Below are positions 32,330 through 44,520 of a stretch of 64,000 bases of DNA, one piece after another (the first letter of the stretch is position 1; each line of letters begins with the position of its first letter). Both the position numbers and the translations under genes were made by a program. The notes under the pieces are model-generated. The model was not told the origin of the DNA, ran no database searches, and saw only the letters and a list, made by a program, of their open reading frames with translations. Location: assembly GCA_004431415.1 (NCBI GenBank), contig QPMI01000469.1:224259-288258 (forward strand). Reading direction: 5' to 3'. The DNA comes from Cyanophora paradoxa. Lineage: Eukaryota > Glaucocystophyceae > Cyanophorales > Cyanophoraceae.

Positions 32330-35300
32330 ATGGCCGGCGGTGTGGATGTCGCAGCGTTTCTAGGAGCGCTCAAAGAGGAGACTTGCTGCGTGCTGAACAC
32401 TGTGGACGATGAGGACTTGAAAGAGGTGACAATTGCCAGCGCGGGAGGACGCCGGCGCTGAACGCTCTCCTCGGCGCCCTTAGCGCTCCGATATCCGCGC
32501 ACGGGCCTAACTGTACCTATATACGTCGCTTAGCTCCCCCGCGTAGACCAGGGGCGGCTGACCGCATTCGCCTCCAGATCTTCATGCTCGCGCTCCACGA
32601 TGGCCCTGCATTCGTCCGGTTTCTGAACGAACTTGTCATGTTTCAGGTACCACGTCGCGTCTGCTCCCGCCGCTCTAATGACTCACGCGCTCCATGTTCA
32701 GGAGGCCGTCGGGAGGTTCGCGCGGCAACGCCCGCGATGCGGGTTGCCTCTGACGCGGGCGCAGCGTGGACCCGAGCAATGTTAAGCACCTGGCGCTGAA
32801 GCTGCACCAGGACAATGGGGACCTGCAGCGTGCCATCACGCGCTACGTGACGATGGACGAGGAGGACCAGCAGCGGGAGCTGGAGCCCGACCTGCCCCAG
32901 TACCAGAACCAGCAGGCCCCGCCGAACGGGCGCCAGCCGCAGGCGGCGCAGCAGGCGGCGCAGCCGGGGCAGGCGGCGAGGGGCGAGGGGCCGGGCTCGG
33001 GCTCCAAGCGGAAGGCGCCGGAGGAGGACGGGTCGGACTCGGACCTCGAGGTCGTGGAGGTCAAGTGCAAGCCCGGCGCCAAGATCGACTCCAGCGTCCC
33101 CCACGCCCGGTGCCGCCCCACCCGCCCCTGCAGCCGCCCGACGCCCTGACCGGCGGCAGGTGCCACTGCTCGACGCACCCGATGGAACAGAACTCTCCGC
33201 CGGAGATCTGCCGCGCCTTCTGCGCGAACTGCTGTGCGCGGGGCGCGGGGCGGGGCGGGGCGGGGCGGGGCGGCGGGTGCCGACGGGCGGTTCGCAGACT
33301 GCTACGTGTGCGACGTGAAGGCCTCCGAGTGCGCCGAGTGGGACGACCACTGCTGCGGTCCGCCGCGCCCCGCCCCGCCGGCTGCGGAGAGGGCCCGAGG
33401 CGAGGGGCGGCAGCGTGGGACCGGGACATCGCCTGGAAGAAGAGGCGGGAGGCCTTCCGGGGGGGGCCAAGCCGCGCCTCGCCCTCCGAGGCCCCCGCCC
33501 CCGATCCCCCCGCCCCCGCCCGCGCCCCCGCGCCCCCGGCGCCGCCCGCCTCCAGCTCTGCCGCTGCTGCCGGCCCCTCCTCCTCCGCCTCCGCCTCCGC
33601 ACCCGCATCCGCTTCCTCCTCCTCGGCGCCCGCCTCGTCCTCCTCCTCGGCGGCGGCGGCGCGGGCGTCGGGCGGGGCGCCCGGCCCGTCGGGTTCGGGG
33701 GGGACGAGGCGGGCAGAGCTGGAGGGGCGGGCGGTGGCGCAGCTGCGGGAGGCGCACAGGGAGATCGTCGCCCTCTTCGGCCTCGACCCGATGACCCAGC
33801 TCGCCCCGCCCCCGCACCTCGCCCCCGCCGCCCCCCACGGCTGGCCCCAGGCGCCGCACCCGCTGCCCCAGATGGGGCACGCGGGGCCGCACGCCGCGCA
33901 GTTCGCGGCGCTGCACGGGCAGATGGCGGCGGCGCACGCCGCCGCCGCCGGCCGGGGCGGGGCCACGGACACGCCCCCACCCCTTCCACGGCGCGCCCGT
34001 GCCCGGGGCCGTCCCCGTGCACGTGCACGCCGCGCCGCCCGCGCCGGCCCTCAACCGCTGGGTCCGCATCGACGGGACCGCCGAGGCGCGCCGCGCAGCG
34101 CCGCCCCGTCGCCGCCCGCGGCCGCCGACCGCCTCGCAGGTCGTTGTCGAGGTGCCGGCAGCTGCTCCGTCACCCCCAGCGGAGGCGGCGCACGCCAGCC
34201 CCTTCAGCCTCTACCAGTGGGCCGGCGCCAACGCCCCCGCGGTGCGCCGGGCCCGCCGCCTCGCTGGCCCCGCGCTGAGGCGGGGCAGGCGGGGGAGAAC
34301 GCGCAGCTGCGCGCCCTCGTCGAGCTCGTCGGGGCCGACCCGCCGCAGCACGCCGTGCGCGCCACCCGCCCCAACGCACCCGCCGCCCGCCGCCCGACGC
34401 CCCGCGAACACAGCAGCCGGGCGAGGGGAGCTTCCGGGTGACGTGCGAGGCGGTGACGCAGCGCCCGCCGGCCTCCGTCGCCTACCGCTACCAGGCGCGC
34501 CCCGCGGCGGCGGCCGGCCGAGGGGGCGGGGGTGACGGCGCGCAGGTCGAAGTGCACCGGGAGCGCATGCGGCAGCGGACGGGGCCCGGGGACGGCATCT
34601 GGCTCGCCGCCCTCGGCGAGGTCCTCCGCAGCGTCGCCCAGCGGCAGCGCGTGAGCGGCGCCTGGACGGCCGCCCAGGGCGAGGCCTTCGAGCGCGTCCT
34701 CGGCGCGCCCCGCGGCTGGGCGCCGCCCCCGGCCCCCGGCGTCAGCGCCGCCCAGCTCCTCGACGGAAGCCGCATCGGTCAGTTCGAGGCGGCCGCCCCG
34801 CAGCCGCCGCGCGAGCTGCTGCGCTCGCCGCTCGCCCCCGGCGAGCTCCGCACGCTGGCGCGCCTGCTGGCGGCGGAGGCGCGGGATGGGCCGGGCCTGC
34901 GGGGGGGCCTCTGGGCGCGCTTCCCCTGCGACGGGGGCGCGCGGCAGCTGCTGTGGAGCCCCGCCCTCGAGCACGTCGCCCTTTCCGACCAGCTCCCGCC
35001 CCCGGCCCGCGGCGGCATCCTCTCCCACGGCGTCGACATCTCCGTTTCTCAGCCCTCGGGCGCCTTCCACGGTGCCGGCCGCCGGCCTCCCCCGCGCCTC
35101 TGCCGCCGCCGACGGGGCCGGCGGGGGGCCGCAGAGATGATGACGGCGCTGCTCGCCCTCGTCGCCCTCGACCGCAGCGCCCCGCGTCCGCCCCACCCCC
35201 CGCCCCCCGCCCCCCCGCGGCGAGCCCCGGGGGCAGCGCCGCAGGGGTCCGGTGGCGGGGTGGCGCTGCGGGCGACGCTCATAGTCTGCCCCAAGCACTT

Positions 35301-36202
35301 CGTCAACGTCTGGCGCGACCAGGCCCGCAGCACCCCGCCGGCCCCGCCCCGCGCCGCGTGCGGGCCCTGAGGGGCGGGGCAGGCGGTGCGGGTGCTGCCG
35401 CAGGGGAGCGCGGTGTGCGTGCACGCGGGGACGCGGCGGGCGAAAGACGCGGGCGGCCTCGCCCGCGAGGAGCTCGTCATCCTCGCCGACTCCCTCCTCG
35501 CCAAGGACCCCGCCATCGCCGTCCGCGCCCCGGCCCCCGCCCCGCCCCGCCCCCGCCCCGCCTTGCCCCGACGCCCCGCGCAGAGCGCCGAGTTCCGCCG
35601 CGTCATCCTCCACGAGCCGGCGTGCGCCGCGCCCCCGCCGCCCCTCGAGCGGCGCGCCGACGCCGCCGCCGCGCAGCTTCCTCTCCAGGCTCTCCCAGCA
35701 GATGTCCCAGCGCGCCGTCGCCCTCCGCGCCCCCTGCCGCTGGATCCTCGCCGGCGCGCCCCCGCCCCCGCCCCCTCGCCCCTCGCCGCGGCGCGAGGCT
35801 GACGGGGCCGCAGCGAGCGCGCTGCCCGGGGCGCGCTGGAGGAGCTCGCGGCCCCCTCGCCTTCCTCCGCCTCGTCCGCCCCGCCCCGCCCCCCTCGCGC
35901 CCTCCCCTGACGCCCCGCAGGCGCCCCTGCACGACCCGCCCGATTTCGTGCGCATCGTGGCGCGGCCCTTGAAGGGCGGCCCCGGGCAGGCGCGCGCCGC
36001 CGCCGTCGCCGCCGCGCTGCTGCGCGCCGTCGTCGTGCGGCACGACGGGGCGCCCGCCGCAGGGCCCCACGCCCCCGCCCCGCCCCACCTCCTCGCCCCG
36101 CCCCTCTTCCACCCCGCTCCGGAGCTCGCCCCGCCTAGCTCGGATCCGGAGCCTTTTGAAGCTCGATGCCAGTTAGGGAAAGGCGTGGGCGGGGCGGGCT
36201 AG
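32330..36202 (+). CDS. SNF2-related protein lacking ATPase motifs, with CYVCD zinc motif
   Basis: ATG 32330. Exons: MAGGVDVAAFLGALKEETCC, IFMLALHDGPAFVRFLNELV, VDPSNVKHLALKLHQDNGDL. A zinc-type segment follows: CHCSTHPMEQNSPPEICRAF, CANCCAR, CYVCDVKASECAEW, DDHCCAWDRDIAWKKRREAF. Then Ser/Ala/Pro-rich linkers. The SNF2-like part has LLWSPALEHVALSDQLPPPA, RGGILS, MMTALLALVALD, TLIVCPKHFVNVWRDQ, FRRVILHEP, LSQQMSQRAVALRAPCRWIL and DFVRIVARPLKGGP, VVVRHDG. Where SNF2 proteins have DEMGxGKT, the sequence goes from GGILSH to EMMTALLAL with no GKT. The DEAH box reads HEPF or HEPA. No C-terminal helicase lobe follows before the stop (36200-36202). One C seems missing near 35852. Likely a pseudo-ATPase. 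Confidence 0.6.
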
Positions 36203-39200
36203 GGCGGGGCGGGGCGGGTGCGAGGGGCGGGGCGCGGGCGCGGAGGATCATGCGCTCGAGCAGGCGGTCGTCCCCCGCCACCTGCGGCCGGAAGCGGCCG
36301 GCGCCGCCCCGACCCCGGCCCCGCCCCGCCCGGCGGCGAGCGCGGCGTCGCCGGCGCGGGGCGGGGAGGGGCGGGGGGAAGCGGAGGCGGAGGGCCGGCT
36401 CGGGCATGGTGGGGAGGACGGAGCGCGCGAGCGGGTCCCGCTCCGCCGCCGCCGCGTCGGGGCCCGCCTCGGGGCCCGCCGGGTGCGCCTGGGAGGCCCG
36501 CAGGGAGGCCCCCGCCGTCGAGAGGCTGCGCACGTCTGAGGCGGGGCGGCGAGCGGGGGCGGGCGGGGGCGAGGGCCGGCGCGGCGCGCACCGCGGGACG
36601 CTCTCGGGGCGCCCGTGGGCGCCGGCGGGGGGCGCGGGGAAGGTGAGGGACGGGCGCAGGCGGCCGCCCGGGGCGGTGCTCAGGCGCGGGGAGGGGCCGG
36701 GCGAGGCCGGCGCGGGGAACGCGGCGGGGCCCGTGCGGCCCCGAGGGAGGCGGAGAGGGGCGGCCGCGCCGCAGCGGCCGGCGCCGTCCCCGCGCGCGCC
36801 GCCTGCGCCGGCGTCGGCGTCGTGGAGGGCGAAATGCGGACGAAGCGCACCGGCGGCCACGGGTCGGATGCGCGGGGCGACGGGGCGGCGGTGGGGGTCC
36901 CCGGGGCGGGGAGCGGGCGGCGGGCGGTGCGGAGGCGGCGGCGGGGGCGGTGCCGGCGCGGAGGGAGTCGGCGAAGCGGCGGGCGGACCAGAGGAGCGGG
37001 GCGGGGGCGCCGGCGGGCCCCGGGGCGGTCCAGGCGCGCAGGGAGGGCAGGTCAGCGGTGCCGGGCGGCTCGTCGGTTGGGGAGGCGGCGGCGGCGACGG
37101 AGGCGAGGCGCAGGCGCTCGATCTCGACGGAGAGCTCCCGCAGCGCCGCCAGCGCCGCCCTCGCCCGCGCCGCCCGCGCCGCCGCCTCGGCCGCCTCCGC
37201 GGCGGCGGCGGCGGCGGCGGCGTCGGCGGCGGCGCGGGCGGCGGCGGCGCGCTCGCGCTGGGCGGCCTCCTCGGCCTCGCGCCGCGCCACCTCCGCGCTG
37301 GACGGGCGCGGCGCGGCGGGGGCCGGCGGCGGAGAGGGCCGGGGCAGCGGCAGCAGGTCGGCCAGCTCGGCGGAGAGGACGGGAGGCGGCACCAGCAGAC
37401 TCCGAATCCGCTCTGCGCCCAGCGTCAGCGGTCCGGCGCGAGGCTCGGCGGGGGCGGCGGGCGCGCCGATCTGCTCGTCGTACTCGCTCGAGGGGGAGGC
37501 CCCGCGGGGCCGCCCGTCCGCTCCCGCCTCCTCGGCTGGCGGGCTGACCATAGGGGCAACGTTCAGCGGAGCTGGGGCCACCGGCGCCGGCGCCGCGTCC
37601 GCCTCGGCGAGCGAGCCTGCGGCGGCCCTCGGGGAGCGGCGCGGCGGCCGCTTCTTCCCGGTGGACAGCGGCGGGGCGGAGGCGCGGCGGGGGGCGGAGG
37701 GATCGGCGGGGGCGGGCTCAGGTCGGAGGACGGGGGGTCGGGGAAGGCAGGGGCAGCCGGCTCGAGCCAGGGCCCGAGGTCGGCGTCGAGCACCCCGACC
37801 GCGCGCTCCGCCCCGGCAGAGAGGCGGCGGGGCGGGCCGAGGGCGGGGGCGGCGAGGGGTTCGGCGATGCCCGCGAAGGGGCGGTGGACGGGGCGGGCGA
37901 GGAGGGCGCGGGGGAGGATGTGCCGGGGCGGGGCGACGGGACCGGCGCGGGCCCGGCGCTGGCCCGGCGGGGCGGCTGCAGGGAGGGCGGGGCGGCGGGG
38001 AGGAGGTCGAAGGCGGGCGGGGCGGAGAGGGCGGCGCGCGGCGAGGGATCCCGGCCTCCTGCGGGCCCGGCGAGGACTGGCGCCGCGGCGTGCGTGAGGC
38101 CGGCGCGGTCGAGGGGGCGCAGCGGCCGGCACGCACCCGCGCCTCGCTCGCCGCGCTGGTCGCCCGCGCGGCGCTGGGGCGCTCCGGCGCGGTCACCGGC
38201 CGCCACCCGAGCCCCGCCGGCCGCCCCTGGGGCGAGTCGGCGAGGGAGGGCGGGGCGGGCAAGGGGCCGCACGGGGCCGCGGGGCGAGGGGCGGGAGGGG
38301 GCACGGGGCGAGAGAGCGCCGAGGAAGCCGGCGGCGGCGGACATGAGCGCTGCGCGGCACCGGGGGCGTCGGGCGAGGGCGCGGGTGGGAGGGCGGGGGG
38401 GCGGGGGCGCACCGGCCGCGGCGGCGGCGGGCGCAGCGGCGGTGGCGAGGTGGGCGAGGAGGGCGTGGAGGGGCCCCGGGCCCCCCAGCAGCCCCTCGAG
38501 CTTCTGCGCGCCCCGTCGCACACAGCAGCCTCGCGCGCAGCCGGCCGGCCGGCGCGCGGGCGGGCGGGCGGGCGCGCCTGGAGGAGGCCGCCGTGCTGCG
38601 CCCTCAGCGCCGCCTCCAGCGCCGCCTGCCGCCCGCCCCGCCCCGTCGGCCCCCGCATGCCAGCGGACGGGGACGGGCGGCACCGCGTCGGGGGCGAGGG
38701 CGGGGCGCGGGGGGCGGGCGGCGTGGCGCGCTGCGAGGGCGGCGAGGGCGTGGGAGTGGCCGCCGGCGACGAGGCGGTGCTCGGGGGCGTCGATACCGCG
38801 CAGCCGCCCCGCCCGCTCCTCCTCCGCCGCCGCCGCCAGCTGCCCCGCGGCTTGGGCGGGCGGGCGGGGCGGGCGGCGGAGGGGAGCGCGCACCCCGCCG
38901 GCGTCGACGGGGGCGCTGCCGAAGCGCACGGGGACGCGCACGAGCCGCGCCGGCCGCTGCGGCGCCCGCTCAGGGGGCCCCGGGGCGGATCGGGGCGGGG
39001 CGGGTTTCGGGGGCGCGGACGGTGCGGGGCGGGGGCCGGGGGCGGCGGGCTCGAGGAAGCGGCTGGGGACGTCGGCGTAGACGGAGGGCCTGCGGGGTGC
39101 CGCCCCCTCGCGCGGCGTCGACGAGGCCCGCCGCGGGCTCTCCCCCGCCACGCCGGCCCGCCAGCTCCCCAAGCAGCCCCGCGGCGTTCCCCGGCCCCCG

Positions 39201-40282
39201 CCCCCGCCCCGGCCCCGGCTCCTCCCCGCCCCCGCCGGCCTCCCCGGCCTCGTCGCCTGCCGCCTGGGCCTCCTCGGTCGGCTCGCAGGGCGTGCGGGGG
39301 CCCTCCCCCGCCACCGACGACCGCTGGCCCCGCTCTGCGGAGCGCCGGCGGCCCTCCGCCGACCCGCCGGGGCGCGCGCCGTCCGTCGACGCCTGCGGCG
39401 GGTGAGGGGGCGGCGGGGGGCGCTGGGGGGCGCGCTGGCGGGGCACCGGTGCGGGGGCCTGGGCGGCCTGGGCGGCGGGGGCGGCGGCGCGCCAGATTTC
39501 GGCGGCGAGCTGGGCGAAGGCGTCCTCGGCCCCCGCCCCGCCTCCCCGCCCTCCTCCGTCACGCTCTCCCACTCCCAGTCCGACCCCTCCAGCTCCTCCG
39601 ACCCCTCCACGACCTCCCACTCCTCCTCCTCCTCCTCCGGCACGCTCTCCCCGCCCCCCTCGCCCCCCTCGCCCTCCGCCTCTGCCGCCGCGCCCTCCTC
39701 CGTCGCCGCCGCCTTCACATCTGCCTCCGCCGCGTCTCCCGCCTCGCCGGCCTCGCCGCCGGCGGCCTCCCCCGCGGTGGCCTTCGGGGCGCGCGGGGGC
39801 CGGGGCGCCAGAGGCTCGAGGGCCTCGAGCTTGATCTTCCGCCTCCGCACGCGGCGCCGCGCGCGCTGCGGGGGCGCCTTCGGCTGCGGTGGCTCGAACA
39901 CCTTCTCCAGCTTGTCCTCCGCCGCCAGCGCCACACGGTACTCCTGTTCCATGAGCTGCGCGGCGGACCGGTCGGGCGCCGCGCTCCGCCCCAGGCCCCC
40001 GGCAGCGCGCACGTCCGAATCCAAGATCCGCTCCGATAGTTCTCTGTACGTGTAGTAGCTAGACGTGAAGCGCTCGTGTCGACTCGCGTAATTGGCTTGG
40101 ATCTCGCGCAGGAGCCGCGGCCGAACGGCCTCGGGCGGCTCCGGAGGAGGCCGCTTCTTCCTCTGCACGTCGCGCGTTAGAGGCGAGGCTTCCGCGCACT
40201 TCAAGTGCAGCTCGAGGCCACAGCTAGAGCCTGGAGCCCGAATCGCGACGCCGGCTCGCGCGGTGCTGACGCACCGCGACAT
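36135..40282 (-). CDS. Large disordered, Ala/Pro/Glu-rich protein, unknown function
   Basis: Minus-strand coding continues through most of this span in changing frames, as expected for a gene with short introns. N-terminal exons: LLREIQANYASRHERFTSSY, YTYRELSERILDSDV, LMEQEYRVALAAEDKLEKVF, then acidic repeats (PEEEEEEWEVVEGSEELEGS). Middle: EYDEQIGAPAAPAEPRAGPL and a coiled coil (VARREAEEAAQRERAAAARA, LAALRELSVEIERLRLASV). C-terminal exons: DVRSLSTAGASLRASQAHP, VAGDDRLLERMILRA, LQKAPDPS. Start 40282 and end 36135 are estimates. If the last exon is right, its 3' end overlaps the convergent SNF2-related gene by about 70 bp. I recognise no domain. Confidence 0.45.
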
Positions 40283-40563
40283 ACTTCCTGGGCGCCTTCC
40301 CCGCCTGGTGCATGGCTCGGACGGCGCTCCGGACGCGCCGGCCAAAACCGGCAGGTCGGGGAACAAGCCGAAGGGGGGTAGCTCCCCCAAACCGTTTTTC
40401 CCCCCTCTGCAACGTCTCTCTCAGGGCTTTCAGCGCCGAAGCCGTAGGCCAGCTAGCGAGCAGCGAGCGAGCGAGCGGTGGAGCGCGTACCGGCAGCACC
40501 GTTTTGCTAGCCTGCCAGGAGCCCGCGCGAGCCAGCGAAGCCGCCGCAGCACCAACAGAGGCG

Positions 40564-42347
40564 ATGTCGCGGGTGCGTCAGGAGGTAGTTATCGAGGAGA
40601 AGCTCGTTGGATACAACGGGATCCCCGTGGTGCGGAAGTACTCCCGCGGGAAGCTGCTCGGCAAGGTGCCAAATCCTACCGTTGCTGCCAGCCCTCAGTC
40701 CCCGATGCCGATGCCGCGGGCGGCTCGCAGGGTGGCTTCGCAAAGTGCTATGAGCTGCGCGAGCTTACAACAGACCGTCTCTACGCCGGAAAGATAGTTG
40801 CGAAGAACTCCTTGACCAAGTCCCGGGCGAAGCAAAAGGTGCAGCTAAGCCGCGTCGGCTCCCCCGCTCGCGCGTAGCATTGTGCGGTGATATTGCCTTC
40901 TCTCCCAACCGGCTTTTCCTTCTCGCACAGCTGCTGGCTGAGATCTCGATCCACCGCTCCCTCTCGCACCCGCACGTCGTGCGGTTTGAGCGCTACTTCG
41001 AGGACAAGGAGAATGTGTACATACTGCTCGAGCTCTGCAGAAATCAGGTCCCTCCTGCGCCCTCCCAGGCCTTGCTCGTTCCGTAACCCCCGACGCTTAA
41101 CCTCGCTGCGGCAGACGATGATGGAGCTCGTAAAGCGGAGGGGGCGGCTGACGGACCCGGAGGTTCACTACTACATGTCGCAGATTATCGGCGCCGTGAA
41201 GTACCTGCACGCCGAGAACGTCATCCACAGGGACCTCAAGCTCGGAAACCTTTTCCTCGGTCCGCCCCGGCCCCCCAGCGTTAGCTAGAGGAAGGAAGTC
41301 TCATAAAGAGACCCAGGCGATAACATGGACGTGAAAATTGGCGACTTCGGCCTCGCGACCAAGGTTGAGTTCGACGGGGAGCGCAAGCGGTCCGCGAACC
41401 CCGCGCGCTGGGCGTTCCGTGGCGTGATGGCGTACCGCAGGACGATCTGCGGGACGCCGAACTACATCGCGCCGGAGATTTTGGACGGGCGGAACGGGCA
41501 CAGCTTCGAGGTGGACGTGTGGTCCCTCGGCGTCATCCTGTGCGCCCCGCTTTCTTCTCTTCCTTTCGGCGCTCCGCCGACGCGGGCGCCAGGTACACGC
41601 TGCTGGTGGGGAAGCCGCCGTTCGAGACGAGCGACGTGAAGGCGACGTACAAGCGCATCCGCTCCAACCAGTACGACTTCCCCGAGCACATCTTCATCCA
41701 GGAGTCCGCCAAGGACCTCATCCGCCGCATCCTCCACCCCTCCCCAGGCCCGCCCCCCGCCCCGCAACGCCCCGGCCCGCCCCCTGAGGCCCACCGCAGA
41801 GCGCCGGCCGACGCTCAACGAGATGATGAGCCACGCGTACTTCCGGGCGGCCGGCCAAATACCCAAGAGCCTCCCCGTGTCGGCCATGAACGCGCCCCCG
41901 CCGGCATCGGCCAGCGTGGCCGCCAAGGCCGGTGCCCCGCGGCAGCCGCTCCGCGACATGCGGGTCCGTCGCCCTCCCTTCCAGCACCCCTGGGCCGGCC
42001 TGAGGTGCTCGCAGATCGACGACCCGCGCCTGAGCGCTCCCCCCGCGACGGCTCCGCCGGCGATGGGCTACGAGGCGGAGCGAGAGGCGCGAGACCCGTA
42101 CGCACTCGCCCCGCGCTCCTCGGCGGGGGTCCCTGCGGCGCGGCTGGCGGAGCCCGGGCCGCCGGCGACGGCGCCCTCGGCGGCGCTGGGCCCGGTGGCG
42201 ACGGCGACGGGGGCGGACGTGGACGAGCTACGGGCGGTGCTGCAGCAGGTCCGCCTCGGCTCGGGGAGCACCCACCGCGACCGCGACCGCGACCGCGAGC
42301 GGGAGAGGGAACGCGAGCGCGAGCGCGAGATCCAGGCGGCGGCAGCA

Positions 42348-42381
<34 letters not shown>

Positions 42382-43459
42382 AGAAGGAGAACAGGCCTCA
42401 ATCGGCGTTCGCGGCGGGGGCGGGGACGGAGCGGCCGGGGCCGGTTGTGGACGAGGAGCTGGAGGAGGAGGAGCGGACGCGGCTGCACGACCTGCACCAG
42501 CAGCTCGAGGCCTCCTTCGCCGCCATCACCCGCGCCCCGCCCGCCCCGGCCCGGCCCCGGCGCCCCCGCAGCCGGCCGCGGGGCCTCGCACGCCCCCGCG
42601 GCGAGCGCGCCGGCGCCGCTGCTCTCGTCGTCGCCGACGTCGGGGCCCTCGTCGGGGAGCGGGGCGGCGGCGATGGTGTGGGTCACCAAGTACGTCGACT
42701 ACTCGACGAAGTACGGGCTCGGGTACCGCCTGAACAACGGCTGCGTCGGCGTCTTCTTCAACGACGCCACCAAGATCGCCCTCGCGCCCGACGCCTGGTG
42801 CGCCCAACGCGCGATCCCGGCACGGGGCGCTGAGCGGGGCGGGGCAGCCACGTGGAGTACATGGAGCGGCGGCGGGCGGCGCCGGGGGCGGAGGCGCGGG
42901 ACGAGCGGCGGGGCTTCCTGCTGGGCGACTTCCCCAAGGACCTCACCAAGAAGGTCACCCTCCTCAAGCACTTCCGCAACTACCTCGCGGAGCCCTCCGC
43001 GCCGGCCCCCCCCCCCCGCCCCGCCCCCGGCGCCCCCCTCGTCTACGTCAAGAAGTGGCTCCGCACCCGCCACGCCGTCATCTTCCGCCTCTCCAACAAG
43101 ACCATCCAGGCGCGGCCCCCGTGCGCGCGCCTCCCGCGGCCGGCGCTGACGCGGCGGCGCAGGTCATCTTCTACGACCAGAGCGAGATGCTGCTGTGCGG
43201 CGAGGCGCGGTGCGTCTCGTACCTGAACAAGGTCGGGGAGCGCGTGACCTACTCCCTGGCCTCCGTCCCAACTCCCCCGACCTCGTGAAGCGCCTCCGCT
43301 ACACGAAGGAGATCCTCTTCCAGGTCCCCGCCCCGCCCCCGCCCCTGCCCTCGCCCGCTGCCCCCTCACCCCGGCGACGCCCCGCAGCTCATCAACCGCA
43401 ACCCCGGGCCCGCGCCGAGCCACGGCACGGTCCCCCGCACGGCAGCCGACATCTTGTAG
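40564..43459 (+). CDS. PLK: Polo-like kinase, copy 1
   Basis: Serine/threonine kinase of the mitosis/centriole-regulating PLK family. Kinase domain: YSRGKLLGK then [20 protein letters not shown] (glycine loop), KIVAKNSL (lysine), [12 protein letters not shown] (catalytic loop), [18 protein letters not shown] (DFG), [18 protein letters not shown] (activation segment), [21 protein letters not shown] disordered linker with EKENRPQS follows. Polo boxes: [20 protein letters not shown] and HVEYMERR, then [17 protein letters not shown] and [20 protein letters not shown]. Ten introns, eight GT-AG and two GC-AG. Start 40564, stop TAG 43457-43459. Polo-box frame is broken by missing C bases near 42550, near 42583 and near 43268 that are present in copy 2, so these are probably sequence errors. 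Confidence 0.9.
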
Positions 43460-43930
43460 CTGCAGCCCGAGGCCACTGCTGTGTAACATATTCTATGCAT
43501 ATTCACGGACGCATCACCACGACACGACTCGACAAGGCTTACGCTTGCATACTCTATCTAAGGCAGAAAGTACGCTAGCTGGGTCTGCAATGCACGAAAG
43601 GATGGGACTACGGAAAGCGAAGCAACACGCACGGAAAATTGCAAGGGGGCACGACTAGTTGAGGCCATGATGTACACATCTCGCCCGATTAAAGTGTTCT
43701 TAAACTCACTGTGAGACTAGAGCTTCGAATTCAAATCCAATACGCTACAAGGCTTCCAAAGAATGCGCATAGGCGGCGAAAAGCGTGAAATTGAAAAATG
43801 CGACGCTTAGGAAGAGCTCTGAAACTTACGATTCTACTCTGCGATCGGCGTCGCGGCGACAAACCGCGGCCGCCGATATACTGCTACAGCTAAAGGCCTA
43901 CCTGGGAGGAAAGGGGCGGCCGAGCGCGGC
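43460..43930. other. 3' spacer between convergent genes (copy 1)
   Basis: AT-richer spacer between the kinase stop and the aminopeptidase stop, repeated at 47421-47891. No gene seen. Confidence 0.5.
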
Positions 43931-44363
43931 CTAGCCGCCGCGGTGGCGGGTGAGGACCTCGCAGCCGTCGTGGGTGATGAGGACGGTGTGCTCGAACTGG
44001 GCGGACCTGCGGGGGCGTGACCCCCCCGCCCGCCCGGCGCCGCGCTGGGGCGCACCAGTCGCCGCCGTCGTTGACGGCGGTCCAGCCGTCGGGCCAGAAG
44101 GAGACCGAGTCGGAGCGCTCGGAGACGGCCGGCTCGATGGTGAAGACCATCCCCGCCGCCATCTCCCCCTGCCCCCGCTCGGCCCCGGCCCAGCGCGGCG
44201 GCGCGGCGGGGCGGGGCGCACGGGGTCCGAGTTGCGCCTGTGGTGGATGATGGGCGCCGTGTGGAACTCCCGCCCCAGCCCGTGCCCCGTGAACGCCGCG
44301 CTGCCCCCGCCCCCGGCGTCAACCGCCCCGCCCCGCGGCGGCAAGGCGAGCGCTGGCACCAGA
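43931..44363 (-). pseudogene. Methionine aminopeptidase 3' fragment (duplication by-product)
   Basis: Carries only the last exons of the gene complete at 47892-49357: [55 protein letters not shown] and [20 protein letters not shown], stop 43931-43933. The break at 44363 falls a few bases from the exon end GLAV before AAFTGHG. The transit peptide, substrate-binding exons and two Asp metal ligands are missing, so it cannot encode an active enzyme. Confidence 0.85.
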
Positions 44364-44520
44364 CTGCAACGTCTCTCTCAGGGCTTTCAGCGCCGAAGCC
44401 GTAGGCCAGCTAGCGAGCAGCGAGCGAGCGAGCGGTGGAGCGCGTACCGGCAGCACCGTTTTGCTAGCCTGCCAGGAGCCCGCGCGAGCCAGCGAAGCCG
44501 CCGCAGCACCAACAGAGGCG

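Larger units (their letters stand above)
40407..44363. repeat. Tandem duplication, copy 1 (3.96 kb)
   Basis: This unit and the next (44364-48325) are direct tandem copies. Copy 1 starts at CTGCAACGTCTCTC and ends at GGCACCAGA, where it joins the start of copy 2 with only a 1-base (C) overlap. The unit holds a whole polo-like kinase gene with about 157 bp upstream and the 3' exons of a methionine aminopeptidase gene. The copies differ almost only by single-base length changes in C or G runs. Confidence 0.95.

Noticed and set aside
37200-37240. GCG triplet repeat as an expanded repeat locus
   Set aside because: It encodes a poly-Ala stretch within a coiled coil and is no longer than other Ala runs in the window.
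36199-38658. Single 819-residue minus-strand reading frame
   Set aside because: It is open mainly because GC-rich DNA has few stops. Much of it is Pro/Arg/Gly filler, and the plausible exons lie in changing frames within it.
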